A stretch of 64,000 nt of DNA from Novipirellula galeiformis (GCF_007860095.1 NZ_SJPT01000003.1:641764-705763), one strand, 5' to 3'; shown: positions 8,525 to 17,203, counted from the first letter of the stretch. The notes: a model not told the origin generated them from the sequence alone. Translations and numbers: made by a program.

Positions 8525-10258
8525 TCACACCGTCCGGCCTTCATACTGCGGCATGTCGAGCCATTTCGACGTTTGCTTCCGCGATACGAAACCTACGGTT
8601 AGTAGCACAAACCAAGGAGCAAACTCGATCCACGTTACGACGAAGTCGTAGAACGCAGCTCCTGTATACGGTGTTCCAAGTACCGCCGATTCGGCAAAAT
8701 GGTAACTCAACCAAAACCGCAAATAGTAAACAAGAACGAGCCCGCTAACGGCTAACCATACGCGGCTTCGTGCAAATGGCAGCAGGGGTAACGCCCACGT
8801 CCAATACCACGGATTCTGGGTCGGGCAAAGCAACCAGAACCATGCAAGCGTAAGAAACACGCCTTCACAGAATCGCGAAATGTCGTCCGACGCGGTCCGC
8901 CAAGCGATGACCATTGCGACAATGATAAAAAGGGCCGCGGTCAGCGCTCGTGCAACGAAGAACGGAACCTCCGGCGCAGCGATGTCGAACTGGGAGGAAA
9001 CCAAATTCACGACCGCCTGTCTCCCGGACTCGGGCACGACGGTGAACCAAGCGATTTCATGCGCACCACGACCGGCCGTCGGCTTTAGATTCTCGATCAC
9101 GAGCAGGAAGAGGTAGTCGTTCATCTCCCACCGTCTCAGAAACGTCACGACACCTCGACTCGGATCACTGTGTAGTTGTTTTCCGGGACTTGCCTTCTCT
9201 CCAACAAACATCGACGACAGCAGGACGACCGTTGAGACCGCAAAGACCGTCGTGGGCACCAACACAATTCGCCAACCGCATGTTTTTGCGATGACAAATA
9301 AGAACAGCGGGGCAAGAACCACTGGATACAACTTTGCACCAACGGCTAACGCGAGCACGACGCCGATGAGTCCCAGGTAAATAAGTCGGGCAAGCTTCCA
9401 ATTCGCCGTTTTCTCTTCATCGCAGCTTGGTAGCCTATGCCAGAGAAGAAACCGCACAACGAAATAGACGGCAAGTGTTGTCACGAACACGGCCACGGCA
9501 TCCAAATGCCCGCTGTTGGCCACTTCTTTCATCAGCAACGGGCACCACGCGTAAATCACGCAAAGACTCGCCGGCTTCTTGCACAAACGAAGCAACGCAA
9601 TCACCACGAACAACGTGGCAATATCAAAGCCGATGAACCAAGCCTTCATAATGAACAGCCGCGTCAGCAACGATGCCTCCCCAGGGGTGGTCAGGCTAGC
9701 GGCCGCGAAGACCGCTTGGCTGGTCGGCGGATAGATTGTCGGCAAATCGGGGAAATGCACTCGTCTGAGAATCTCCGCGAGCGCTGGATGGTGATCACGC
9801 AGCGCGACAAGGCGTTCCAAACTTGCATCCCCCGTCGTCGCCAGATCGGCTGAGCTGACTTGTTCGGGACTGAATCGGAATGGACTCACGCCAGCCGTCG
9901 AAACCGTTCCATCCCAAAGGTAGCGATAGATGTCGACTTCTTGGATTGGCAGCGAGAACAACATCACGACACGAAACACGATCGCCGTCGCAATCAGCAA
10001 CTTCAACGTCGGTCGGCTCTCAGGCGCCCGCCAGGCAATTCGGATCGCAACCAGATACGCTGCGAAGGCGACCGCAAACAGGCATAACACGCCGATGATC
10101 GGACGATCCGTCGCCACGCTGCCAAAGTCAAACCGCCAACTGAGCAGCGATATTGATCCATACAGGCACGTCGACAGTACAGCGAGAATTGTCAGCGCAC
10201 CGACGCTCGCTTTGGAGCCCGACTGACGACTGAGCACTCCCATCGATTCGCCTGTCAC
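8525..10258 (-). CDS. Integral membrane GT-C glycosyltransferase (mannosyltransferase-like)
   Basis: 577 residues with about eleven hydrophobic segments. The first extracytoplasmic loop holds EVDIYRYLWDG (107-117), the Asp-containing motif typical of polyprenol-phosphate-mannose-dependent GT-C enzymes of the MptB/GT87 type. Such enzymes transfer a sugar from a lipid-phosphate donor on the outer face of the membrane. The GTG start at 10258 overlaps the stop of the preceding GT2 gene (GTGA), so the two are translationally coupled. A GT2 enzyme that makes a polyprenol-phosphate sugar feeding a GT-C enzyme is a sensible pair. The acceptor is unknown; the position next to the arsenic genes raises arsenosugar or envelope glycan as options (inference). 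Confidence 0.82.
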   Translation of the reverse strand: MTGESMGVLSRQSGSKASVGALTILAVLSTCLYGSISLLSWRFDFGSVATDRPIIGVLCLFAVAFAAYLVAIRIAWRAPESRPTLKLLIATAIVFRVVMLFSLPIQEVDIYRYLWDGTVSTAGVSPFRFSPEQVSSADLATTGDASLERLVALRDHHPALAEILRRVHFPDLPTIYPPTSQAVFAAASLTTPGEASLLTRLFIMKAWFIGFDIATLFVVIALLRLCKKPASLCVIYAWCPLLMKEVANSGHLDAVAVFVTTLAVYFVVRFLLWHRLPSCDEEKTANWKLARLIYLGLIGVVLALAVGAKLYPVVLAPLFLFVIAKTCGWRIVLVPTTVFAVSTVVLLSSMFVGEKASPGKQLHSDPSRGVVTFLRRWEMNDYLFLLVIENLKPTAGRGAHEIAWFTVVPESGRQAVVNLVSSQFDIAAPEVPFFVARALTAALFIIVAMVIAWRTASDDISRFCEGVFLTLAWFWLLCPTQNPWYWTWALPLLPFARSRVWLAVSGLVLVYYLRFWLSYHFAESAVLGTPYTGAAFYDFVVTWIEFAPWFVLLTVGFVSRKQTSKWLDMPQYEGRTV

Positions 10259-11022
10259 GCTTCCACTCGCCGGTGCACCCGTAGCGAGCTCGGCTGAGTC
10301 TTTCGGCTTCGCATTCCGTATCGAGCAATCGTGTAGAGAATCTTGTATCCCGCTTTGAAGCTTCCGCTAAGCGTCCCACTGATCTTGCTGGTTCCAATGC
10401 GATTGCGGTAGGGCACGGGAATCTCTAAATGGCGGAGCCCCGCGCGGGCGGCTTTGATTTGCATTTCAATCGTCCATCCGAAATTCTCGTCCTCCATTCC
10501 CAGCGTGCAAAGCTTGGCGTAGTCGATGGCACGGAACGGACCAAGGTCGGTGTATCGCACACCAAACAAGATTCTCATCAAGAAACAGGCTAGTTTGTTG
10601 CCATACACGCTCTGCGGTGGCATCGCCCCCGGTTCACGCTCGCCGAGCAATCGCGATCCTAAAACAAAGTCGGCTTCACCTGATTGGATCGGTGCAATCA
10701 ATTCAGGCAGCATGTCGGCGTGGTCGCTGAAGTCTGCATCCACGAAAACAACGATTTGCGGCGGTGCCTCGCCATGCTCGATCTTCGCTGCAATTGCCGC
10801 GAGTCCACGAAGGCATGCCGAACCGTATCCCTTCTGGGCCTCGTGGACGACGATCGCGCCGCCTTCGAGTGCAACTTCGGCGGTGGCATCGGTCGAGCCG
10901 TTGTCCGCAACAATCACGTAGCCAACCGCAGGCAAGTCTGCCAGCACTAAGGGCAACGAACGTTCCTCGTTGAGCGCCGGAATGACGACTGCGACGCTTG
11001 CCAGGTTCGTATTAGGTTGCAT
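10255..11022 (-). CDS. GT2 family glycosyltransferase (polyprenol-phosphate sugar synthase-like)
   Basis: 255 residues, GT-A fold. VVIPALNEERSLP (12-24), DNGSTDAT (40-47) and the metal-binding FVDADFSDH (93-101, D95/D97) are visible, with GSRLLGEREPGAMP and a C-terminal YRNRIGTSKISGT, as in dolichyl/polyprenyl-phosphate hexose synthases. It probably transfers a hexose from an NDP-sugar to polyprenyl phosphate on the inner face of the membrane. It is the first gene of a two-gene operon with the GT-C enzyme (4-base overlap). The start ATG 11022 lies 66 bases downstream of a GTGA-N6-TCAC motif (11088-11101), so the pair may have its own promoter. Confidence 0.88.
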   Translation of the reverse strand: MQPNTNLASVAVVIPALNEERSLPLVLADLPAVGYVIVADNGSTDATAEVALEGGAIVVHEAQKGYGSACLRGLAAIAAKIEHGEAPPQIVVFVDADFSDHADMLPELIAPIQSGEADFVLGSRLLGEREPGAMPPQSVYGNKLACFLMRILFGVRYTDLGPFRAIDYAKLCTLGMEDENFGWTIEMQIKAARAGLRHLEIPVPYRNRIGTSKISGTLSGSFKAGYKILYTIARYGMRSRKTQPSSLRVHRRVEA

Positions 11023-11087
11023 TGGTTGTCGTTTTCATAAAATTTGGGTTCCTAACTCAAATGTAACCGGCCACGTTTTTTGAGAAC

Positions 11088-11101
11088 GTGAGCTGTCTCA
11101 C
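11088..11101. promoter_or_regulatory. Putative operator GTGA-N6-TCAC, copy 1
   Basis: GTGAgctgtcTCAC, flanked by ACG on the left and AGA on the right, lies between DUF547 gene 1 and the GT2 gene, 66 bases before the GT2 start. The same dyad occurs at 20260 and 37153. The shape (TGTGA-N6-TCACA like) is that of Crp/Fnr-family operators; the cognate regulator is not in the window. Confidence 0.45.
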
Positions 11102-11110
11102 AGAAGTCAA

Positions 11111-12007
11111 CTATTGGTTCGGAATCGTGCCCGATCCAAATTCGGCTTTTTTTGCTGGCGTGGCTGACACAGCGGTTGGAGCTTGCGAATTCAACGACCA
11201 GTCGTAGTCGAAGAAGGCAACCTGTGTTTCACCCCGATTTGCTCGCTCGATGGCCTGCTTCAATTCGGCATCCTGCACTCGTTCGGCCAACCACGGCAAG
11301 TATCCTCCCACGTGATCCCAATCCTCTCCATACCAATTCAAAATCGGGCTGAGCCGCAACGTCGCATCGGACGGTTCAAAGTCGACATACAGCGAGCTAT
11401 TTGCGAATTGAATGCTCTGGTCTTGCAACTGAGCACCAAGCCGGCGGCCGATATACGCTTCGGCGCGAATCGCTGGGCAACTTTTCGCGGCGCACACCAA
11501 AGCGACGTGGACGCGTGGTTCGCGGAAACGTTTGCGGATGAGTTCGTGTTCGAGGTGATTTAGACTGATCGTTTGGCCACGCAGAATATGTTCCTTGATG
11601 TCAAAGAATTCGTTGTCATCGACTTGAAAGTCCATCACCGAACCGCGAATTTTATGGGTAATCACGCCGTTGATGACAAACGCGTTGTAGGCGTTACAGA
11701 ACAAGGCCAATTGGTCTGCCGCCGTGGTTAGCTTTTCCGGTTCGGCTTCGGAAAGCTGTCGCAAGTAGGTGCGGAACAAATGGTCCCGGGCCATGCCGTC
11801 ATAGTCGACCAACCCATTTTCAACGTACGATTTCAACAAGTAATCCCACAACGCGTGGTCGACTCCCGATGCATCAGGATGCGGCGTGGGCTTGGTCGTC
11901 AATTGCACCTCGTGGAACGCTTTGGCTGCGACGACGATCGGTACGGAAAACGAGACGATCGCCAACCAGAAAAAGGGGCCGTAATAAGAAGATTTGCTAT
12001 GTGTCAT
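11111..12007 (-). CDS. DUF547 protein, exported (paralogue 1)
   Basis: 298 residues from ATG 12007. An N-terminal hydrophobic segment (FFWLAIVSFSVPIVVAA) acts as signal or anchor. The DUF547 core follows: DHALWDYLLKSYVENGLVDYDG, ALFCNAYNAFVINGV, and the hallmark VCAAKSCPAIRAEAY. The tail AFFDYDWSLNSQ is shared with paralogues 2 and 3. The molecular function of DUF547 is unknown. The frame is open up to 12163, but that extension reads through a palindromic repeat and overlaps the upstream gene, so I rejected it. It is the last gene of a minus-strand set: DUF547-2, LCAT-like lipoprotein, Fe-S/FAD oxidoreductase, DUF547-1. Confidence 0.88.
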   Translation of the reverse strand: MTHSKSSYYGPFFWLAIVSFSVPIVVAAKAFHEVQLTTKPTPHPDASGVDHALWDYLLKSYVENGLVDYDGMARDHLFRTYLRQLSEAEPEKLTTAADQLALFCNAYNAFVINGVITHKIRGSVMDFQVDDNEFFDIKEHILRGQTISLNHLEHELIRKRFREPRVHVALVCAAKSCPAIRAEAYIGRRLGAQLQDQSIQFANSSLYVDFEPSDATLRLSPILNWYGEDWDHVGGYLPWLAERVQDAELKQAIERANRGETQVAFFDYDWSLNSQAPTAVSATPAKKAEFGSGTIPNQ

Positions 12008-12043
12008 TGGTAGGTCGCGGTAGTGAGGTTGTTTGATCGAAAT

Positions 12044-12083
12044 GTAGCCTAGGCTTCTAGCTCGGGTTCCCAGACTGGATGCC
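12044..12083. repeat. Palindromic repeat, copy 1 (diverged)
   Basis: GTAGCCTAGGCTTCTAG at 12044-12060, then a diverged second arm. It supplies the TAG stop (12057-12059) and the last eight codons of the oxidoreductase. It is one of five copies found only between 12.0 and 33.7 kb. Confidence 0.8.
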
Positions 12084-14423
12084 GGGGCGACGAACAACAG
12101 GCAAGTCGCCAAGATGCAAAATCTCCATCGGGCAGCGGACGATACATTCATTGCAGCCGACACAGGGCGAATCGTTCAAAGTGATCGGTTCGCCTTTCAA
12201 CGCACTCGATTTGATGTCGATGCCCATCTGGCAGTATTGGTTACAGACGTTGCAGTCGATGCACTTGCCTTTCTCGGGAGTGATCTTGAACTGCGACCAA
12301 CGTCCCCAAAAGTTCATCCAAAACGCCAACGGGCACCACATCCGGCACCACACTCGCTGTCCTAAGAACGGATAGAGCCCAATGGCGACCGCGCCGGCCA
12401 ACGCCGTTCCAACCCACAAGTTGTATTGGCCTAGCGGTCCTTCGAATCCGTACAGATCAGCGATGGTTGCCACCGTTGCGAGCGCAACAAAGACGAACCC
12501 CATCCGCTCCATTTTGCGTGGCGTATCGCCCTTCGGCCCGCGATGGCGAAACCCATTGCCGACCGTTTCCGCGAGCGCGCCGCACGAGCAAATGTACGAA
12601 CAATAAATCTTTCCCCAGCGAATCGTTACCAGTGGAATCACGATGAAGGTCAGCACAGCAGCCCACACCACGCCCACGACCGCGACCGTATGCCACCAAG
12701 CGGGATCGCCGGGGCCGACCGCGGGATCCACCTTGAAAGCGGCCATGTTCAACGGCCACGCATTGAGCGATCGCGTCAGCAGCGGTGTCCACGGGTTGCG
12801 ACCAATGAATACGGCTAAAAAGGTTGGAATCCCCCACCACAGTGTCCATTGCGTCGCGATGATCGTTAGGTTCCGGCGCCATATCAATCGATGATTTGCC
12901 TTGATGGCCCAGTACAAACCGAAGCCAGCGATCGCGGAAAAGTAGATCAGATAATAGAGTCCATACGCATTGCTGAAGTATTTCGGGACAACGTTGTACA
13001 GCCAAGTAAAGCCTGGCACGAAATAGGGCCCATCGCCTGCTGCAGATGGATCGAGTGTCAGTACGCTCGGCGCAACAAGCGATCCTGCATACAGCCCCCC
13101 CCCCAGGATCAACAGCAAGGTGGAGTGCGGTAGGTTGAACAACGCCGAGTGCCCACGCGCTTGCATATTTCCATTGATCAACTTCAGCGCCAGTAGACAG
13201 AGCCAAGCGATCGGCAGAACGGTTCCCACTAGGAACGCGGCGAATCCTAGTTGGGTCGACCCTGCGAGCGACTCCAATCCCCGCAGCAACAGCTTGCCCT
13301 CGCCCGCCGCCGCGGGGTGAAAGACAAAGTTCTTGGAGTAGAAATAGACGAAAACGCCGACGAGCAATCCGACGACGGAAAATGCGAGTCGCTTGGCGGT
13401 CCAAACGCCGTCCAGTTCCAGCCCCATGTCCATCAGGAAATCAACGGGCGGAAGTGTTCCAATTTGTACGATCACATGATCGTTTGCCACCGTGTGCGTT
13501 TGCCCATCGACGTCGATGTCAACCTCGTCGTCACGAATCGCTTTGAGATTACTGCGGTAGAGGATATTGAGTCGACCGTCGCGTTCGGCCTGTTCAATCA
13601 ACAAACGGTTTTCTTCTTTGGCGCGAAACAGGTCGTCACCGCGATAAGAAAGGGTGACGCGATTGTGTGGCATCAACAGCAGTGCTGCTTCGATCGCCGA
13701 GTTCCCTCCGCCGACGACCATGATGTTAGCGTCGTGGTAATCTTCGGGAGTGTGAAGTCGGTAGGTAACCTTTTGAGCGTTGTCGGCACCGGGGCACTCA
13801 AGAAGCCGTGCCTGTCCTTGTCGGCCCACTGCGACCAGCACTTGCTGTGTCGGGAACGATTTGCCCGATTTCGTCTCGACCTCGAACCGCCGCTCGCCAA
13901 CTTTTCGCACGCGGTCAACTTCCGTGTCTTCCTTGATGTGCAACTTTTTCTCGTCAACCAAGCGATTGACGCGAGTGAGAAACTCGTCTTTGTCCAAATC
14001 TTCGTCGAACTCGAGCTTGCTTTCGTTGCGCACGAACTGTGGCTCGGCATAGACCTTTTTGCCGGGCGGGAAGCTGCGGACCGTACTGGCAACTTTGTTG
14101 CGTTCGAGAACGACGTACTTGAGTCCCCGCTCGTGTGCTTCCATCGCGGCGGACAATCCCGCAGGCCCCGCACCGATGATGACAAGGTCAAGTCGACCAT
14201 CATCCGACGCGGAATTTTGGTCGAACCTCATCTTCGCGATGACGCTGGCACCCTGGTTCGCGGCCACCTTGACCAGCGGCAATCCCGTGACATCGCCAAT
14301 CACGTAGATGCCCTTCACGCTGGACTCGTAACGGCCGTTGACGATCGGCAGGATTTCCTGCGGCGGGACCGTCGCAAAATAGGTCGTCTTCTTGCGGTCC
14401 GACTTGAGTGCGTTCACAGACAT
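12057..14423 (-). CDS. Membrane Fe-S/FAD oxidoreductase with permuted flavin domain
   Basis: 788 residues. Residues 80-342 form a two-dinucleotide-binding domain of thioredoxin-reductase type (VIIGAGPAGLSAA at 81-93, IMVVGGGNSAIEAAL at 234-248). The closing FAD motif that normally ends such domains, SSVKGIYVIGDVTG, is at residues 34-47, before the first GxGxxG, so the domain appears circularly permuted. About six membrane segments follow, with NapH/CcoG-like Cys motifs CSYICSCG and CRMWCPLAFW, then two 4Fe-4S motifs CIDCNVCNQYC and CVGCNECIVRCP. It probably moves electrons between NAD(P)H and a membrane or periplasmic acceptor. Start ATG 14423 has an AAGGAGGT site four bases upstream; the longer frame to 14639 reads through a repeat. 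Substrate unknown. Confidence 0.87.
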   Translation of the reverse strand: MSVNALKSDRKKTTYFATVPPQEILPIVNGRYESSVKGIYVIGDVTGLPLVKVAANQGASVIAKMRFDQNSASDDGRLDLVIIGAGPAGLSAAMEAHERGLKYVVLERNKVASTVRSFPPGKKVYAEPQFVRNESKLEFDEDLDKDEFLTRVNRLVDEKKLHIKEDTEVDRVRKVGERRFEVETKSGKSFPTQQVLVAVGRQGQARLLECPGADNAQKVTYRLHTPEDYHDANIMVVGGGNSAIEAALLLMPHNRVTLSYRGDDLFRAKEENRLLIEQAERDGRLNILYRSNLKAIRDDEVDIDVDGQTHTVANDHVIVQIGTLPPVDFLMDMGLELDGVWTAKRLAFSVVGLLVGVFVYFYSKNFVFHPAAAGEGKLLLRGLESLAGSTQLGFAAFLVGTVLPIAWLCLLALKLINGNMQARGHSALFNLPHSTLLLILGGGLYAGSLVAPSVLTLDPSAAGDGPYFVPGFTWLYNVVPKYFSNAYGLYYLIYFSAIAGFGLYWAIKANHRLIWRRNLTIIATQWTLWWGIPTFLAVFIGRNPWTPLLTRSLNAWPLNMAAFKVDPAVGPGDPAWWHTVAVVGVVWAAVLTFIVIPLVTIRWGKIYCSYICSCGALAETVGNGFRHRGPKGDTPRKMERMGFVFVALATVATIADLYGFEGPLGQYNLWVGTALAGAVAIGLYPFLGQRVWCRMWCPLAFWMNFWGRWSQFKITPEKGKCIDCNVCNQYCQMGIDIKSSALKGEPITLNDSPCVGCNECIVRCPMEILHLGDLPVVRRPGIQSGNPS

Positions 14424-14468
14424 CGTACCTCCTTGTACGGATTGAGATTGATTCGCCGGAATTTGAAC

Positions 14469-14525
14469 GTAGCCTAGGCTTCCAGCCTGCGTTTCGCGGG
14501 ACTCCCACGCTGGAAGCCTAGGCTG
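14469..14525. repeat. Palindromic repeat, copy 2
   Basis: Perfect 16-bp arms AGCCTAGGCTTCCAGC (14471-14486) and its complement (14509-14524) around a 22-base loop. It lies between the LCAT-like gene and the oxidoreductase. A transcript would form a strong hairpin, but there is no T-tract. Confidence 0.92.
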
Positions 14526-14547
14526 CGGTTTTGCAGCAGTGAAATGA

Positions 14548-16080
14548 TTATGGAATCCATTCCAATGGCTGTCTGTGAAGTGGCTCACCGACGGACGACG
14601 GAGAGTGACGTGGCGACTGAAGTAACAACGCCAACACATTATCCGTGAACACGGGATCCGCGGTTAGTTTGCGGTGGCTGGTGTGCAGGAACATGACGCT
14701 GGTCCAATGGATGGGTGAAGCGGGGCGTGTTGACACGGCCTCGACGGGCTGTTCGCTCATCAGGGCGCTGTGTCGCGTGGTTGTGTCATCACCGGGCACA
14801 CTTTTAGCGACTTCCAACTTGCCGGTTTCAGTGTCGACGGACATCACGGCCGGGGTTTCAATTGCGTCGCCAGCGTAGAGATGCAACGTGACTCCCGGTG
14901 GCGGCGCCGCCGGAATGTCGAGTGCTTGATGCAATTGCTTGGCTTTGAGCAAGCACTTGCGTTGATGGTCCAACGCAATGCACTCACGTGATTCGCGATC
15001 CGCAACCTCCGGCAACAGTTCTTGCAAAACGGCGTCTTGCTGCGGATCGGACAATCCCCATTTCATTTGTCGCCACAACTCGGGATCGTAAAAATCATAG
15101 GCTTGATCTGGATCCTGAGCATCGACGAGCGTCTGATGACGCGGACGCGGCAGCATCTGGTAGAGCGACGGCATCGTCCCCAATGCGGCCGGTGGATAGT
15201 AGGGAAGTATCCGTGAGAGCTGATGCCCATTGACCAAGTCTCGCAGCGCAAATGCCGATCCGGCATTCGGTGTTCCTATCATGACCAATCGTTCGACGTT
15301 ACTCGCGCCCCGCCAGTCCAACACAGGCAAGGAACCGTCTTCGGGCAACGGCTGAGAACCATATCGCAAGTAATAGCGTGAGAGCAGGCCGCCGAGGGAA
15401 TGAGCGACAATGTCGAATTTGATCTCTGCATCGATGATGCCGTAGCGGCTTTCATACTCGGCTCGAATGTACTCACGCTTTTCGCCAATGAATTTATCCA
15501 ACAACGCGGCGTTCTCCGCGACGTCACGCCGCCAATCGTAGTCGAACTGGAAACAAGTGAAGTGTTCGTCCCCGTAATTGAATTCATCCGCTTTCGGGTG
15601 CGAAGGATCGCGATACCCACCCACGCCGAGGGTTTGAAGTATCTGGTTGTAGGCTTGCAGCTCGACCGGGATCCCGAACACACTCAATTCCAAGTAAGCC
15701 AGTGTTCCATCGCTGCGAACGCTGTCTCGTAATTGCGATAGCGGAACACCTTGCCCCATTGGCAGCGATACCACGGCAAGGTCGTCCGATTGCTGACGTC
15801 CAAAACGAATTCGGTCGTACTTCCCCCAGACGGTTTTGCCGGTCTCATCATCGACCAGCCGCGAACCCAACACTCCCGGGATCACGATCACTGGATTGCG
15901 TTCATAGTCGGGCCGCTGTGCCAGCGGGTTGTAGATCGCAGCGAGCGAAGTATTGGGTCGTTGCGTCGCACAACCTGAGGCAAACACAACCAAAACGAAC
16001 GCGGGCAAAGCGAACGCGGGCAAAGCGAACGCGGGCAACAAGAGCTTGTACGCACGAATGGAATACTGAACAGCCATCAT
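14548..16080 (-). CDS. LCAT-family lipase/acyltransferase, lipoprotein
   Basis: 510 residues from ATG 16080. The N terminus is a lipoprotein signal ending in FASGC (Cys 37). The LCAT signature PVIVIPGVLGSRL is at about 63-75, the nucleophile elbow AHSLGG has Ser at about 228, and a C-terminal SHRKLTADPVFTDN carries the probable catalytic His. LCAT-family enzymes hydrolyse or transfer acyl chains of phospholipids. The hydrophobic core of the signal holds a 15-bp in-frame repeat (LPAFALPAFALPAF). Starts at 16239 or 16107 are possible; none has a clear ribosome site. Palindromic repeats lie on both sides. Its place among arsenic genes suggests a lipid-linked step, which is inference. Confidence 0.82.
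   Translation of the reverse strand: MMAVQYSIRAYKLLLPAFALPAFALPAFVLVVFASGCATQRPNTSLAAIYNPLAQRPDYERNPVIVIPGVLGSRLVDDETGKTVWGKYDRIRFGRQQSDDLAVVSLPMGQGVPLSQLRDSVRSDGTLAYLELSVFGIPVELQAYNQILQTLGVGGYRDPSHPKADEFNYGDEHFTCFQFDYDWRRDVAENAALLDKFIGEKREYIRAEYESRYGIIDAEIKFDIVAHSLGGLLSRYYLRYGSQPLPEDGSLPVLDWRGASNVERLVMIGTPNAGSAFALRDLVNGHQLSRILPYYPPAALGTMPSLYQMLPRPRHQTLVDAQDPDQAYDFYDPELWRQMKWGLSDPQQDAVLQELLPEVADRESRECIALDHQRKCLLKAKQLHQALDIPAAPPPGVTLHLYAGDAIETPAVMSVDTETGKLEVAKSVPGDDTTTRHSALMSEQPVEAVSTRPASPIHWTSVMFLHTSHRKLTADPVFTDNVLALLLQSPRHSPSSVGEPLHRQPLEWIP
16001..16039 (-). repeat. 15-bp tandem repeat in the signal peptide of the LCAT-like gene
   Basis: GCGGGCAAAGCGAAC at 16001-16015 and 16016-16030, then a partial third unit. 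It codes the repeated Leu-Pro-Ala-Phe-Ala in the hydrophobic core, so the signal length can change in steps of five residues without loss of frame. Confidence 0.9.
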
Positions 16081-16270
16081 CACATAGAGGCCGCTATTAA
16101 CCGCCATTCGGATCAACCGATGAGATTCGGTTGCATTGGTAACGACCAAATGCAACGGGTCGCGAGCGAACCAAGCAGTGATGGCGGTCACTACCCAGGC
16201 AGCGTGAACGGCATTGTCTTTCGTGCGGATGTAAATCATCGAGGTCGTCCATGACCGATTAAAAGAGACG

Positions 16271-16328
16271 GTAGCCAAGGCTTCCAGCCTGGGTTTCACG
16301 GGGTTCCCAGGCTAGAAGTCTAGGCGAC
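16271..16328. repeat. Palindromic repeat, copy 3
   Basis: Arm GTAGCCAAGGCTTCCAGCC at 16271-16289 and a diverged inverse arm GGCTAGAAGTCTAGGC at 16310-16325. It lies between DUF547-2 and the LCAT-like gene. One of five copies. Confidence 0.88.
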
Positions 16329-16339
16329 GTTTTCGTGTA

Positions 16340-17203
16340 TCAACGACGTGACGTGCGAGCAGTGGCTTGGTCGTTCAAACCCCAGTCGTAATCAAGATGG
16401 GAGACGGAGACCGAGTTTGCGATCGCTGCATCGTAAGCTGCGCGTGAGGGCAAGTAGGGGGCAATCGTGCGGAGTTGGGCGGCTTGGTCGCGACCAAAAT
16501 CTTCGCCAAACCAATCAAGAATCGACGAGAGCTGGAACCTGCGGCCGGCTGCGTCATATTGAAAGTTGCCTGGGTTAGCGAGGAAGACTTTTGTGTTGAT
16601 GGTCAGCTGAGTATCCAGTCTCTCCGCCGTGTAAGCCTCGTTCAACAGCCGCGGACAACTGCGTGATGCACAAACGATGGCAAAGTGAATCCGCGGCTCG
16701 CCCATCTTTCGCAACACTTCATGCTCCATCTGGTTGAGCGAGTATGGCTTTCCCCCAACCGTCAACAACAAATCATCCCAAATGTTGTAGCCGATCAGTT
16801 TCGCGGTGTGATTGCGAATGCTGGTCGTGGGATACTCGCGGAGAATTCCATGAACCGTAACCGCGTTATAGGCGTTGATCCAAAACGCCAACTTCGCTGC
16901 CTGGGTCGCCCGAGCACTGGGGTTTGCCGACGAGAGGTGCACCAAGAACGCTTCGAGCGCCCGCACATCGGCAGCGGACTGTTTCCACCCCGTGTAGTTG
17001 ACGTTTCCGTCTTCATCCACGTAGCGTTTTAGCAAGGCGTCCCAATGGCTTGGGTCGATCTGGTCCATCGAAACTTGCTGGTTCGCAGGCACACTGGCGC
17101 CCACCGTTACCTTTGGCCCAGCCGAACATGGGTTCACTAACAGCAGCGAGAGGGCACTAGCAGCCAACGCGATAACGATGTGGGAGGCATTGGGAGTTCT
17201 CAT
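16340..17203 (-). CDS. DUF547 protein, secreted (paralogue 2)
   Basis: 287 residues with a clean signal peptide (IVIALAASALSLLLVNPCSAG). The DUF547 core matches paralogues 1 and 3: PSHWDALLKRYVDEDGNVNY, LAFWINAYNAVTVHGIL, VCASRSCPRLLNEAY, SSILDWFGEDFG and HLDYDWGLNDQ. The paired Cys of CA(S)RSCP is conserved in all three. The gene heads the minus-strand set (DUF547-2, LCAT-like, oxidoreductase, DUF547-1) and is divergent from acr3 across a 458-base intergenic region. Function unknown; periplasmic or outer-surface location is likely. Confidence 0.9.
   Translation of the reverse strand: MRTPNASHIVIALAASALSLLLVNPCSAGPKVTVGASVPANQQVSMDQIDPSHWDALLKRYVDEDGNVNYTGWKQSAADVRALEAFLVHLSSANPSARATQAAKLAFWINAYNAVTVHGILREYPTTSIRNHTAKLIGYNIWDDLLLTVGGKPYSLNQMEHEVLRKMGEPRIHFAIVCASRSCPRLLNEAYTAERLDTQLTINTKVFLANPGNFQYDAAGRRFQLSSILDWFGEDFGRDQAAQLRTIAPYLPSRAAYDAAIANSVSVSHLDYDWGLNDQATARTSRR

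Noticed and set aside
10255-11022. Calling the GT2 enzyme an arsenosugar glycosyltransferase of the TIGR04282/TIGR04283 type
   Set aside because: The visible motifs fit polyprenol-phosphate sugar synthases better; only the context hints at arsenic.
12008-12163. Longer N terminus of DUF547 paralogue 1
   Set aside because: It reads through repeat copy 1 and overlaps the oxidoreductase by over 100 bases; the membrane segment begins after ATG 12007.
13251-14477. 408-codon plus-strand frame
   Set aside because: Antisense to the Fe-S/FAD oxidoreductase, whose motifs and ribosome site are clear.
14424-14639. Longer N terminus of the oxidoreductase
   Set aside because: It reads through palindromic repeat copy 2, while an AAGGAGGT site stands directly before ATG 14423.
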